From an uncultured Bacteroidales bacterium (GTDB taxonomy: Bacteria; Bacteroidota; Bacteroidia; Bacteroidales; P3): 64,000 nucleotides of DNA. Below the pieces are notes generated by a model. That model was not told where the DNA came from, did no database searches, and was given only the letters and a program-made list of their open reading frames with translations. Positions 51,585 through 61,008 of this stretch are shown in pieces. The stretch covers positions 43,905 to 107,904 of the forward strand of contig CAJUFX010000005.1 in assembly GCA_910586395.1 (NCBI GenBank), written 5' to 3'. A program made the position numbers and the translations under genes. Position 1 is the stretch's first letter, and every line of letters begins with the position of its first letter.

Positions 51585-54500
51585 ATGATGAAAAGATGGA
51601 CATTAGCTCTGATGAGCATGATTATGTTGATTTTGCCGTGGATGGCTTTTGCCGGCGGTGAAGCAACGGGAAATGCGCCTGAAGCCGTGTTGCCGGAGCC
51701 GACTTTCAATCCGGCTTCCGGATCGACGGTTGCACCGGGCACAACGATAACATTCGATGTGACCGCGAATTTGGCGGATTATAATAATATAGCATTCGTA
51801 CTCTATGTTGAAAATGATGATAATGTGGAGCTTGAATGTACAGCAGACTACCTTCTGAGTATTATAAACGGTGGTATAGGTGGTCAGGAGTTGGGTTTGA
51901 GTGAACCTAAACTTCAGGCAAAAGCCAATGCCTTTCAGGTTGCGTGGTTTATGGACGAAATGGGCTGGATGATGCCGGCTACCATATCGCCAACGGCATC
52001 CGGGGATGTTAAAATGCGGGCTCGCTTGGCTGCTTTGACGTCTGATTATACTGTTGTTTATTCGAAGATTGTGACGGCTACTTATACGGTGGAGGGTAAA
52101 ATGGTAAGACCCGACGCGCCGTCTTTCAGTATGCCCGCCGGGCAAGTTGCGTCTGGAACCGAGGTTTCCCTCACGAACGGATATGAAGCGGACGAAGAGA
52201 TGGCCCACCTGTATCCGATTTGTTATGTCATTGATGGCAAAGACGAAGATTTCGATATTAACAATGCGCTGATGATAGAGGGATCCAAACTGTCACAATA
52301 CGATGGACCGATAGTAGTAGAGAAACCTATGACGATAAAGGCGGCGACGGCGCAGATTGATCCGACCACCTATAGTATAATTTGGTCCGAGATCGAGACG
52401 GTCGATTATACGGTTGGCGGAGGAGAACAACCGGAACAACCCGAAACGACTTATATGAAGTTTCAGCCTGAGTCGGGAAGTAAATTGACCATTGTCGAGG
52501 GGGCGAGTACGGGCGTATCGATTAAGGCTGTGGCTCAGGACGGCAAGAAAGGCGAGATATATTACAGAATCCTGACGGAGGATGGGGCGGATCAGAATGC
52601 GCCTATCAGTGAGGCGGATAAAAAGATAGCCGTCGAACAGGTGGGCAACGGATTTTTCGAACAGCCCATAGAGGTAAAAGAGTCGATGGTCAAGGCCGGT
52701 AAATTCATGGTGAAAGCGGCGGTTAAATTGGCCGACGGCTCGTTCTCGCCGGCGGTAACGGCGACCTACGATGTCGAGATTTTGCGTATGAAATTCCCGA
52801 TTGCCTTGACGATGACGCCGCTTAGGGCGGAACTCATGATAGGCGAACAATATACCTATACGGTACAGGCTGACGCGGATGCCGAAACGATGGCTAAATA
52901 TGCAAATACAGAGGCTGTAGTCGCTATCAAGTCGCTGTCGTCCCTAAAGATGTTTTCCGAATTGGAATATGCCTTTTTCAAAGAAGGCGAGCCGGAGAAG
53001 TGGGTTTCGTTTATGGAAGAGATGCAGGACGGCGGTTCGTTGGCTGAAATCACCACGGGCGTCAATATAAAAACGTTTGCGGCTTCCAATTTCAAGTTGC
53101 GGTTTACGATGGCGCGGGAATACAAAGCAGCCATGCTGAATATGAATGTTGCATTGATTCAGAGCCTTCCGGGCGCCTTGGAGGCGGAGACCTATGGCTA
53201 TCTGGATTTGTCGGTGCCTATTGTAAAACGTCCCGCCGAGGATCCGGCTTTTTCACCTGCTCCCGGTTATATCGAAAAAGGTAAGACGGTGACGCTTTCC
53301 TGTGCGACCGATGGCGCGGAAATCCATTATACGCTTGACGGCACGGAACCGACGGCTCAAAGCCCGAAATATACGTCCCCGATAGCGGTCAACGGCTTGA
53401 CGCCTATCAAGGCCGTGGCGTTCAAAGACGGCGGCTCCTCGTTTGTTGTCGAAGGCGTTTATTCGATTGTGGGGTTGCCGCAGATTACGCCGGCTTCCGG
53501 CACGGTGGTCATCGATTCGTTGGCAAAGATTACGCTGAAAGAGACGCCGGACGCCGAGATTTATTATACGTTGGACGGTACGGAACCCACGAAAACCAAC
53601 GGTACCAAATATACGGCGCCGTTCCCGATAGGCGCTACGGTCAAGCAGCTTAAAGCCGTGGCCGTTTTGGGCGAAGACCGCTCGCCGGTGGTGACGGCCG
53701 AATACCGGATGATTCCGGCTAAGCCGCAGGTGTCGGTCAAGGCCGGTAAGGTGGCGTTCGGGACGGAGATGACGATTACTTGTCCGACCCAAAATGCCGA
53801 AATTTATTGGTCGTTCGGCAGCTCCGAGCCTATTTCCAAGGCAACGGGAAAATTGTATGACGGTAAGCCGATTACCTTGAAGTTGAGTGGGGTTTTGAAA
53901 GCAATCGCTTATTATGGTGCCGATTCCAGCCAGCCGTTGTCGGCTAAATATACGGTCGCTCTTTCGACACCGGAATTCAGTCTGACGCCGGGGGCGGTGC
54001 CGTCCGGCGCGCGCGTCACGCTGACGTCGGAAAGCAAGGAACTGAATACGAATCCGAACAAGAAATACCATATCGTTTATACGCTGGACGACAGCGAGCC
54101 TTCGAATAAAAACGGTATCGAATATACCGAGCCGATCGAGATAACGAAAGCCGTTACGATCAAGGCCATGACATGGGTGATGGGCACTAGTGGCGTTGAG
54201 AAATCGGAAGTGGCGAAGGCCGTCTATTGGCTGACGGGCGATGAAGCGCCGGTTGTGGAAGTGGCGGCCCCGACGTTCGATCCGGCCGCGGGCGAAGTGG
54301 AGAAAGGCACGCAGGTAGGTCTGTCCACGACAACGGCAGGCGCCAAGGTGTACTATACGTTGGACGGCAGCGAACCGACGGCCGCCTCTACGGAATATCA
54401 GAAACCGATTGTGGTCAACGAGAGCTTGACGGTCAAGGCTATCGCGATATTCGGCGAGAACAAATCGGAGGTGGTTTCGGCCGCCTATACGGTAAGACGT

Positions 54501-55241
54501 GAACAGGTTGACGTGATAACGCCGACCTTCGATCCGGCCGCGGGGGAAGTGGAAAAGGGCACGAAAGTGACGATTGCCTGCGTGACCGAAGGCGCGAAGA
54601 TTTACTATACGGTGGACGGCAGTGCGCCGACGGCTGAAAGCGCCGAGTACAAGGAAGCGGTGGTGATCGACAAAGACCTGACGCTGAAAGCGATTGCGAT
54701 GGTGGGCGAAGCCAAGTCGTCGATAGCGACGGCGGTCTATACGGTCAAGGCGGCCGGAACGGTGGCGGTTCCGACCTTCGATCCGGTTGCGGGCGAAGTG
54801 GAAAAAGACACGAAAGTGACGATCGCCTGCGCGACCGAAGGCGCGAAGATTTACTATACGGTGGACGGCAGTGAACCGACGGCTGAAAGCGCCGAGTATA
54901 AGGAAGCGGTGGTGATTGACAAAGATCTGACGCTGAAAGCGATCGCGATAAAGGGCGACGCCAAGTCCGCGGTGGCCGAAGCGGCCTACACGGTCAAGGT
55001 AGCCAACGAGGAGGTCGAACTGGCGGGCGTGAACGTCTATCCGAATCCGAACGGCGGCGCGTTCAGCCTGGATTTGCCGGTTCCGGCGACGGTGGAAGTG
55101 TTTGCGTCGAACGGCGTGTTGCGCGAACGCATAAATGCGGGTGCGGGCGTGTTGAGCCTGAGCCTCGACCGCAGCGGCATCTACTTCCTCCGCATCACGG
55201 GCGAAGGCCGCACGACGGTTAAACGCATCGTCGTACGCTAA
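51585..55241 (+). CDS. CHB_HEX-repeat surface protein, T9SS cargo
   Basis: 1218 residues, starting at 51585 or the next codon (MMKRW). The signal peptide is ~1-24. About eight tandem domains follow; the later ones match the chitobiase/beta-hexosaminidase C-terminal domain with YYTLDGTEPT, ASTEYQKPI and VKAIA motifs (for example HYTLDGTEPTAQS, YYTVDGSEPTAES). The last three (DNA 54270-55008) are very similar. A T9SS type A domain ends it (VNVYPNPNGGAFSLDL, SGIYFLRITGEG). No catalytic domain is visible, so it is likely a stalk-like adhesin or glycan-binding protein. Confidence 0.85.
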   Translation: MMKRWTLALMSMIMLILPWMAFAGGEATGNAPEAVLPEPTFNPASGSTVAPGTTITFDVTANLADYNNIAFVLYVENDDNVELECTADYLLSIINGGIGGQELGLSEPKLQAKANAFQVAWFMDEMGWMMPATISPTASGDVKMRARLAALTSDYTVVYSKIVTATYTVEGKMVRPDAPSFSMPAGQVASGTEVSLTNGYEADEEMAHLYPICYVIDGKDEDFDINNALMIEGSKLSQYDGPIVVEKPMTIKAATAQIDPTTYSIIWSEIETVDYTVGGGEQPEQPETTYMKFQPESGSKLTIVEGASTGVSIKAVAQDGKKGEIYYRILTEDGADQNAPISEADKKIAVEQVGNGFFEQPIEVKESMVKAGKFMVKAAVKLADGSFSPAVTATYDVEILRMKFPIALTMTPLRAELMIGEQYTYTVQADADAETMAKYANTEAVVAIKSLSSLKMFSELEYAFFKEGEPEKWVSFMEEMQDGGSLAEITTGVNIKTFAASNFKLRFTMAREYKAAMLNMNVALIQSLPGALEAETYGYLDLSVPIVKRPAEDPAFSPAPGYIEKGKTVTLSCATDGAEIHYTLDGTEPTAQSPKYTSPIAVNGLTPIKAVAFKDGGSSFVVEGVYSIVGLPQITPASGTVVIDSLAKITLKETPDAEIYYTLDGTEPTKTNGTKYTAPFPIGATVKQLKAVAVLGEDRSPVVTAEYRMIPAKPQVSVKAGKVAFGTEMTITCPTQNAEIYWSFGSSEPISKATGKLYDGKPITLKLSGVLKAIAYYGADSSQPLSAKYTVALSTPEFSLTPGAVPSGARVTLTSESKELNTNPNKKYHIVYTLDDSEPSNKNGIEYTEPIEITKAVTIKAMTWVMGTSGVEKSEVAKAVYWLTGDEAPVVEVAAPTFDPAAGEVEKGTQVGLSTTTAGAKVYYTLDGSEPTAASTEYQKPIVVNESLTVKAIAIFGENKSEVVSAAYTVRREQVDVITPTFDPAAGEVEKGTKVTIACVTEGAKIYYTVDGSAPTAESAEYKEAVVIDKDLTLKAIAMVGEAKSSIATAVYTVKAAGTVAVPTFDPVAGEVEKDTKVTIACATEGAKIYYTVDGSEPTAESAEYKEAVVIDKDLTLKAIAIKGDAKSAVAEAAYTVKVANEEVELAGVNVYPNPNGGAFSLDLPVPATVEVFASNGVLRERINAGAGVLSLSLDRSGIYFLRITGEGRTTVKRIVVR
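54270..55008 (+). repeat. Three tandem ~250-bp coding repeats
   Basis: Units start at 54270, 54522 and 54771 (252- and 249-bp periods, both multiples of three). Units 2 and 3 are nearly identical in DNA over long stretches, such as the block coding for EGAKIYYTVDGS and for YKEAVVIDKDLTLKAIA. This points to recent duplication or gene conversion. Confidence 0.85.
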
Positions 55242-55289
55242 GCGAAGAGAGGTGTTAGTTTGAGACAGGCGCCTTTCGCGGCGTCGGAC

Positions 55290-55325
55290 AAGCCCCGGTC
55301 GGTTTCCGATCGGGGCTTCGTCTTA
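55290..55325 (+). terminator. Terminator after the CHB_HEX gene
   Basis: A 13-bp stem with one wobble (55290-55302 with 55306-55318), AAGCCCCGGTCGG on the 5' arm and a TTT loop, is followed by CGTCTT. The T run is weak. Confidence 0.6.
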
Positions 55326-55472
55326 TCATTGCGGCGCGTCCGTCGGCTGATCGTATGACGGGCTTACAGCCTGTGTGCCGGTTTAGTGTCGGGTCACCTG
55401 TAACGTACTCCCATATTTGGCGAAAAAATCGTACATTTGGGGGCTTTTAGCAGAAAATAAATTCATAAAACC

Positions 55473-56438
55473 ATGATAAAGAGGATTTTGTTAACGGGTT
55501 CGTTCGGACAGATCGGCTCCGACCTGACCTGCGCTTTGCGTAAGATTTACGGCGGCGAAAACGTCATTGCCACCGACCTTTCGACCAAAGTAACCGATAA
55601 AATCAAGAACGGCGGTCCGTTCGAACAATTGGACGTTTTGGATGCCAAGAAATTGGCTGAACTCATAGACAAATATCAGGTGGACGGCATCTTCCACTTG
55701 GCGGCCATCCTGTCGGCCGTGGGCGAGAAGAATCCGGCTTTGGCTTGGAACATCAACATGCAGGGCACGATCAACGTCTATAACGTGGCCAAGGAAAAAG
55801 GCATCAAGCGTATCTTCACGCCCAGCTCCATGGCCGCCTTCGGCCCCACGACGCCTTTCGACATGACGCCGCAGGACACGGTGCTCCAGCCCAATACGAT
55901 GTACGGCATCACGAAGGTGGCCGGCGAATTGCTCGGCAAATACTATATCGAGAAATACGGCATGGATATCCGCGGCGTGCGCTATCCGGGCATCATCTCC
56001 AACGAGACGCTGCCGGGCGGCGGTACCACCGACTACGCGGTTCAGATTTACTACGATGCCATCAAATACGGCAAATACACCTGCTTCCTCAAAGAAGACT
56101 CGATGTTGCCGATGATGTACATGCCCGACTGCCTCAACGCCACGATCGGTCTGTTCCAGGCCGACAAGAGCCGTCTGAAACACAACACCGACTTCAATAT
56201 CGCGGGCTTCAGCGTGACGCCGGCCGAAGTGGCGGCATCCATCAAGAAATACATCCCGAATTTCGAAATCGAATATGCGCCCGACTTCCGTCAGGCCATC
56301 GCCGATTCCTGGCCCAACTCCATCGACGACAGCTGCGCGCGTGCCGAATGGGACTGGAAGCCGGCCTACGACTTGGATGCCACGACCCGCGACATGCTGG
56401 CCGTATTGGGCGAAAAGCACAAACAGGGCTTGTTTTAA
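55473..56438 (+). CDS. L-threonine 3-dehydrogenase (short-chain/epimerase type)
   Basis: 321 residues. The extended-SDR Rossmann motif TGSFGQIGSDLT is near residue 8. FHLAAILSAVGEKNP, SSMAAFGP and the catalytic YGITK (Tyr/Lys) follow, with the family-specific VRYPGIISNETLPGGGTTDYAV and PMMYMPDCLNAT. This type of TDH oxidises threonine to 2-amino-3-ketobutyrate, which Kbl (34056) cleaves to glycine. A TACATTTG box at 55432-55439 may be the -7 element; no good -33 box is visible. Confidence 0.92.
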   Translation: MIKRILLTGSFGQIGSDLTCALRKIYGGENVIATDLSTKVTDKIKNGGPFEQLDVLDAKKLAELIDKYQVDGIFHLAAILSAVGEKNPALAWNINMQGTINVYNVAKEKGIKRIFTPSSMAAFGPTTPFDMTPQDTVLQPNTMYGITKVAGELLGKYYIEKYGMDIRGVRYPGIISNETLPGGGTTDYAVQIYYDAIKYGKYTCFLKEDSMLPMMYMPDCLNATIGLFQADKSRLKHNTDFNIAGFSVTPAEVAASIKKYIPNFEIEYAPDFRQAIADSWPNSIDDSCARAEWDWKPAYDLDATTRDMLAVLGEKHKQGLF

Positions 56439-56456
56439 GTCGGAAAGGCCAAGACC

Positions 56457-57563
56457 ATGCGCATAGCGGCTTTGGTGTCAGGGGGCGTAGACTCGTCGGT
56501 GGTGGTTCACCGCCTGAAGGAAGCGGGCTACGACCCCTTTATTTTTTATATCCGCATCGGCATGCAGGGCGAGGACGGGTTCATCGACTGTCCGTCGGAG
56601 GAGGACATCGAGATCACGTCTTATATCGCCAAGAAATACGGCTGTAAGTTCGAGGTGGTGCCGTTGCACGAGGAATATTGGGACAGCGTGGTGCGCTACA
56701 CGATTGATACCGTCAAGCGCGGCCAGACGCCCAATCCCGACATGATGTGCAACAAACTCATCAAGTTCGGGGTGTTCGAGCAGCGTTACGGCAAGGATTT
56801 CGACCGCATCGCGACCGGGCATTACGCCACGACCACCTGTGTGGACGGACGGACGTTTCTTTCCACGGCGGCCGACCATGTGAAGGATCAGACGTATTTT
56901 CTCGGCCAGATAGACTATGCGCAGGTTTCCAAACTGATGTTTCCGATAGGCGGCTTGCGGAAAAGCGAGGTGCGGGCGTTGGCCGAACAGGCGCATCTGC
57001 CGAGTGCGGCGCGCAAGGACAGCCAAGGCATCTGCTTTTTGGGAAAAATCAACTATAACGACTTTATTCGCCGTTATCTGGGCGAGAAGCTGGGCAAGAT
57101 CGTGGAGAAAGAGACGGGACGGATTTTAGGCGAACACAAAGGGTTCTGGTTTCATACGATAGGGCAGCGCAAGGGCTTGGGATTGAGTGGCGGCCCGTGG
57201 TATGTGATTGAGAAGGACTTGGCCGACAACGTTCTGTATGTCTCTTGCGGCTATGACACACAGGCGCAATACGGCACGGAGGTGCGTCTGCGCGGTTTCC
57301 GCTATATTTCGGACGGTTTGCCGGCGGGCATGGAACTGCCCGAAGAAGTGTGGTTCAAGATACGGCATACGCCGGAGTTCACGCGGGCGCGGCTGAGCCG
57401 GAGCGGCGAGGGGGACGGGGCGGTCTGGACGCTGCGTTCCGAACGGCCGATTCAGGGCATCGCCTCCGGGCAGTTCGGCGTGCTGTACGTCGATTCGCCC
57501 TATGTGTCCGAACCGGCGGCCGATGAATCGAAGATATGCTTGGGTAGCGGCATCATTTTGTAG
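56457..57563 (+). CDS. mnmA: tRNA 2-thiouridine(34) synthase
   Basis: The 368-residue enzyme thiolates U34 of Lys, Glu and Gln tRNAs. The PP-loop is LVSGGVDSS (residues 7-15). The catalytic cysteines are Cys98 in NPDMMCNK and the one in SQGICFLG (near 200). TGHYATT and FHTIGQRKGLGLSGGPWYV also match. It lies 18 bases after tdh and is probably in the same transcript. Bacteroidota often carry two mnmA-like genes, so another copy may exist elsewhere. Confidence 0.94.
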   Translation: MRIAALVSGGVDSSVVVHRLKEAGYDPFIFYIRIGMQGEDGFIDCPSEEDIEITSYIAKKYGCKFEVVPLHEEYWDSVVRYTIDTVKRGQTPNPDMMCNKLIKFGVFEQRYGKDFDRIATGHYATTTCVDGRTFLSTAADHVKDQTYFLGQIDYAQVSKLMFPIGGLRKSEVRALAEQAHLPSAARKDSQGICFLGKINYNDFIRRYLGEKLGKIVEKETGRILGEHKGFWFHTIGQRKGLGLSGGPWYVIEKDLADNVLYVSCGYDTQAQYGTEVRLRGFRYISDGLPAGMELPEEVWFKIRHTPEFTRARLSRSGEGDGAVWTLRSERPIQGIASGQFGVLYVDSPYVSEPAADESKICLGSGIIL

Positions 57564-57608
57564 ATTTACGGCCGGCATGTGTTTTGTGCCGGATTTCTCT
57601 CCGGAGGC

Positions 57609-57638
57609 TTGTCGGCAGAAAGAAAAAGGCTATCTTTG
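57609..57638 (+). promoter_or_regulatory. Promoter of the TPR-like gene
   Basis: TTG at 57609-57611, 19 bases, TATCTTTG at 57631-57638; the ATG follows at 57671. Confidence 0.8.
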
Positions 57639-57670
57639 TAAATTCACTTACTATCTATCGAACGGGATTT

Positions 57671-59041
57671 ATGGCGAAGCGGAAAATAGATTTCACGCTA
57701 CGTGATTATTGGAATCAGGACAGCCTGCTGGTGTATAAGGAGGCCGTTTCGCGCTATCCTTACTGTGCGCCCGCCCGAGTGAGTCTTCTCTTGAATTTAA
57801 AGGCGTTGGATGATCCCGATTATGAACGGGAACTGTCGTTTACGGCCTTGGCCGTGCCGGATAGGCAACGCTTGCAGGAGGAAGTGCGCGTTGCGGAACA
57901 GGCGGCGGCCGTGGTGCGCGAACGGGGCGAACGCCGGATGCGGCAGGTGGCGGCCCGTTGGGCGGCTGCGAGCGCGACGACGGCCGTGGTGGGGCGTCTG
58001 ATGAGCGCGGGCGGTCCCGCGGGGGCGGATGGCTCGGAGGCCGGAGAGGCGGCTACGCGTGCCGCGACGGTGTCGGCCGGCATGTTGGGCCGGGAGGTCG
58101 ATTTCAGGGCCGTGGCGGCCAACGAGCCGGGTGTGTGGCAGGAACGGGACGCCACGGCGTCTGCGGATGCCGTTACAGCGGTAGAGACGGCGGGTACGGC
58201 CGGCGAGACGGCGACGTCCGTTCTGCCGGACGAGGAATATCCGTCGGCCCGTTCGCGTTCGTCACGCCGGAACGCGCGTCGGTTGGCGCGTCGCGAGGCG
58301 CAGAAGGTGGCCGAACGGGAGACCGCGGCGATGGCGTCCGGGACGGCTTCGGTGGCGGCGGCCGCGGTGGAAGCGCCGGCCGCCTCTTTGACGATTTCGA
58401 TGCTGTGGACGGAAGAACCGGCAACGCCCGCGGCCGATGCGCCTCAGGAACCGGAACGGCGGCGGCCGGAAGTGTTCAACCCGTGGGCCGAGGTCTTTAC
58501 GGCCAAACATACGATTTCGGACTGGTTGCAGGAAGAGGTCGCGGCGGAAAATCCCGCCGTGCCGGCCGCCACGGAGGCGGCTGTCGGGCCGGCGGTCAAC
58601 GGGAACGCGCCCCGGACGGACAAATCCGCTAAGCCGGCTAAAACAATTGCCAAATCGTCTAAAACGGCCGCCAAACGCAAGGTCAAGACCGCGGCCGCCG
58701 CTACCGTGCCGCCGGCTCCCGCGGCCAAGCCGGATGTCAGGCCCGTTCCCGATTACATCGATCCCAATGAACTTATCGACCGTTTCTTACGCAAAAACGA
58801 CGACCATATCCTGATACAGGTCGATGAAGCGCGCGACTACAGCGTGTTCGATCCCGACCGCGGCAGCCTGCGCGAAGACTGGAGCATGGGCAGCGAAACG
58901 CTGGCGCAACTCTATCTCAAACAGGGGGCGCCCGACAAGGCGATAGAGATTTATCGGTATCTGAGTTTGAAATTTCCCGAAAAAAATCGTTACTTTGCAA
59001 GTTTGATACGCGCGGCGGAGGCCGTCAAGAGCGGCAAGTGA
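57671..59041 (+). CDS. Hypothetical protein with C-terminal TPR-like repeat
   Basis: About 456 residues from ATG 57671 (MAKRKIDFTLRDYW), placed 33 bases after a consensus -7 box; the longer open frame would start before the promoter. The first ~85 residues are ordered and helical (SLLVYKEAVSRYPYCAPARVSLLLNLKAL). Residues ~90-350 are low-complexity Ala/Glu/Arg/Pro. The last ~60 (GSETLAQLYLKQGAPDKAIEIYRYLSLKFPEKN) form one clear TPR unit. No signal peptide is visible, so it is probably cytoplasmic. I do not know its function. Confidence 0.75.
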   Translation: MAKRKIDFTLRDYWNQDSLLVYKEAVSRYPYCAPARVSLLLNLKALDDPDYERELSFTALAVPDRQRLQEEVRVAEQAAAVVRERGERRMRQVAARWAAASATTAVVGRLMSAGGPAGADGSEAGEAATRAATVSAGMLGREVDFRAVAANEPGVWQERDATASADAVTAVETAGTAGETATSVLPDEEYPSARSRSSRRNARRLARREAQKVAERETAAMASGTASVAAAAVEAPAASLTISMLWTEEPATPAADAPQEPERRRPEVFNPWAEVFTAKHTISDWLQEEVAAENPAVPAATEAAVGPAVNGNAPRTDKSAKPAKTIAKSSKTAAKRKVKTAAAATVPPAPAAKPDVRPVPDYIDPNELIDRFLRKNDDHILIQVDEARDYSVFDPDRGSLREDWSMGSETLAQLYLKQGAPDKAIEIYRYLSLKFPEKNRYFASLIRAAEAVKSGK

Positions 59042-59162
59042 CGCCCGCCGGTATGGGACAATCGCCATAGCGGGCGTAGGGAATGCGGTGCTGTATGCCC
59101 GCCGGCAGCGGGTCACCCGGAAAGAAAAATATTACAACATAACCCTAAAAAAGAAGAGAACC

Positions 59163-59546
59163 ATGGGATTTTACATTTTTATCTCGGTATTGATTTTGAT
59201 CGTATGCGTGTTGTTGGGCCTGATCGTGCTGATTCAGAATCCGAAAGGCGGCGGTCTCTCCGCTACGTTCGGCGGACAGGGCAACCAGTTCATGGGCGTT
59301 AGGAAAACGGCCGACTTTTTGGAAAAAGGCACGTGGATCCTGGCTTCCGCGCTGTTGTTCCTGAGCCTTATTTCGGCTTATATCATCCCGCGCAATACGA
59401 CGAACACCGGCGGTCCGTCCACCGAATTGACCGTGGACGGTTCGCGCATGGCTTTGCCGACCCAGTTGCCGGCCGCCGCGGAATCCGCTCCGGCTACGAC
59501 GGCTCCGGCGGAAGCCCTGCCGATGGAAGCCGTTCCGGCCGAATAA
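59163..59546 (+). CDS. secG: Preprotein translocase subunit SecG
   Basis: About 127 residues from ATG 59163 (MGFYIFISVLIL). Two membrane helices (~2-24 and ~55-78) flank the conserved cytoplasmic loop IVLIQNPKGGGLSATFGGQGNQFMG. A ~45-residue Ala/Pro-rich tail extends the C-terminus beyond the usual ~75-110 residues, as in many Bacteroidota. SecG assists SecYEG translocation, which feeds signal-peptide cargo, including T9SS proteins, to the periplasm. Confidence 0.93.
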   Translation: MGFYIFISVLILIVCVLLGLIVLIQNPKGGGLSATFGGQGNQFMGVRKTADFLEKGTWILASALLFLSLISAYIIPRNTTNTGGPSTELTVDGSRMALPTQLPAAAESAPATTAPAEALPMEAVPAE

Positions 59547-59574
59547 CCGGCGGCATACATATGTCAAATAGGTC

Positions 59575-59606
59575 AAAGCCGATGTCCTTTCCGACGTCGG
59601 CTTTTT
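59575..59606 (+). terminator. Terminator after secG
   Basis: A 12-bp stem with one wobble (AAAGCCGATGTC at 59575-59586 with its partner at 59593-59604) is followed by a T run. Confidence 0.85.
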
Positions 59607-59654
59607 ACGTTTTGAGGATTTTGCGTCATGCGTGTTTTTTTTCTGCAAAATCCC

Positions 59655-59662
59655 TATCTTTG
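59655..59662 (+). promoter_or_regulatory. -7 box of the aminotransferase gene
   Basis: TATCTTTG at 59655-59662, 30 bases before the ATG. The -33 region (around 59632) reads GTGTTTT, a weak match. Confidence 0.65.
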
Positions 59663-59691
59663 CTACTTCAACTAAAAATTATTAAGAAAAT

Positions 59692-60894
59692 ATGTCTGTA
59701 CTTTCCAACCGCGTGCTGACGATGGCGGCTTCCGCCACGTTGGCCATGAGCAAGAGAAGCCAAGAGATGCAGGCTCAGGGCATCGATGTCATCAACCTGA
59801 GCGTGGGCGAACCCGATTTCAATACGCCCGACGTTATCAAGCAGGCCGGTGTGGCGGCCATCGAAAACAATTTTACGCACTATCCGCCCGTGCCGGGCTA
59901 TATGGACCTGCGCAAGGCCATCTGTCAGAAACTCAAACGGGACAACGGCGTGGATTTCGAACCGAGCCAAATTATCGTCTCCAACGGCGGCAAGCATGCG
60001 CTCATCAACGTGCTGTTGGCCATGGTGAATCCCGGCGACGAGGTCATCATCCCCGCGCCTTATTGGGTATCTTATCCGGAAATGGTCAAGTTTGTGGAAG
60101 GTACGCCGGTAGAGGTGCGCGCCACGATCGAATCCGACTTCAAGATTACGCCGGCTCAGTTGGAAGCGGCCATTACGCCAAAAACCAAACTTTTGATTTT
60201 CAACAGCCCGAGCAACCCGACGGGCATGGTCTATTCCAAGGCCGAATTGCAGGCGTTGGCCGATGTGCTGAAAAAACACCCGCAGGTGTATATCCTTTCG
60301 GACGAAATTTACGAACTCATCACGTTCGACTGCACGTTCGAGAGTTTCGCCCAGTTCCCGGAACTCAAAGACCGCATGATTATCATGAACGGCGTTTCCA
60401 AGGGGTTCGCGATGACGGGCTGGCGTATCGGTTATATCGCCGCGCCCGCCGAAATCGCGTCGGCCTGCAACAAAGTGCAGGGGCAGATGACGTCGGCGGC
60501 TTCCTCCATCGCGCAGAAAGCGTCGGTGGCGGCCATGTTGCAGGACCCGAAAAATTCGCAAGACCTCAAGGATATGGTGGCGCGTTTCAAACAGCGTCGC
60601 GACCTCGTGCGCGAAGGCCTCAAAGCCATTCCGGGCTTCAAGGTGAACCAGCCGACGGGCGCGTTCTACATCTTCCCCGACATCTCGGCTTTGTTCGGCA
60701 AGAAATACGGCAAATACACGATCAAGAGCGGCGACGACATGGCGGAATTCCTGTTGGACGAGGCGCATGTGGCCTTGGTCGGCGGCGACTCGTTCGGCGA
60801 CCCGAACAGCATCCGCATTTCTTATGCCACCGACGAGACCAAACTGACGGAAAGCATCCGTCGTATCAAGGAAGCCGTAGCCAAACTGGCGTAA
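59692..60894 (+). CDS. PLP-dependent aspartate-type aminotransferase
   Basis: The 400-residue class I aminotransferase has motifs NLSVGEPDFNTPD, SNGGKHAL, PAPYWVSYPEM, FNSPSNPTGMVY and DEIYE. The PLP lysine is Lys237 in NGVSKGFAMTGWRIGY and the distal substrate Arg is in IRISYAT. It resembles type Ib aspartate/prephenate aminotransferases. It lies just upstream of iorAB, whose substrates are aryl-pyruvates made by transamination of aromatic amino acids; this neighbourhood hints that it may also act on aromatic substrates, which is inference. Confidence 0.92.
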   Translation: MSVLSNRVLTMAASATLAMSKRSQEMQAQGIDVINLSVGEPDFNTPDVIKQAGVAAIENNFTHYPPVPGYMDLRKAICQKLKRDNGVDFEPSQIIVSNGGKHALINVLLAMVNPGDEVIIPAPYWVSYPEMVKFVEGTPVEVRATIESDFKITPAQLEAAITPKTKLLIFNSPSNPTGMVYSKAELQALADVLKKHPQVYILSDEIYELITFDCTFESFAQFPELKDRMIIMNGVSKGFAMTGWRIGYIAAPAEIASACNKVQGQMTSAASSIAQKASVAAMLQDPKNSQDLKDMVARFKQRRDLVREGLKAIPGFKVNQPTGAFYIFPDISALFGKKYGKYTIKSGDDMAEFLLDEAHVALVGGDSFGDPNSIRISYATDETKLTESIRRIKEAVAKLA

Positions 60895-60912
60895 ACGGGT
60901 GATATTTGACAT

Positions 60913-60985
60913 TCCGGGCCTGCCGGCCGCTGTGGTCAAGCCGTCCGTGATGACGGTTCAATCAGAAAGGCCGGCGGGTTCTTTT
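60913..60985 (+). terminator. Branched hairpin/terminator before iorA
   Basis: GGCCTGCCGGCC (60918-60929) pairs with GGCCGGCGGGTT (60969-60980), enclosing a second hairpin (AAGCCGTC with GACGGTT, 60939-60958). TCTTTT follows. It probably ends the aminotransferase transcript. Confidence 0.6.
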
Positions 60986-61008
60986 ATTGGATTTAAAAAA
61001 ATACAGAT

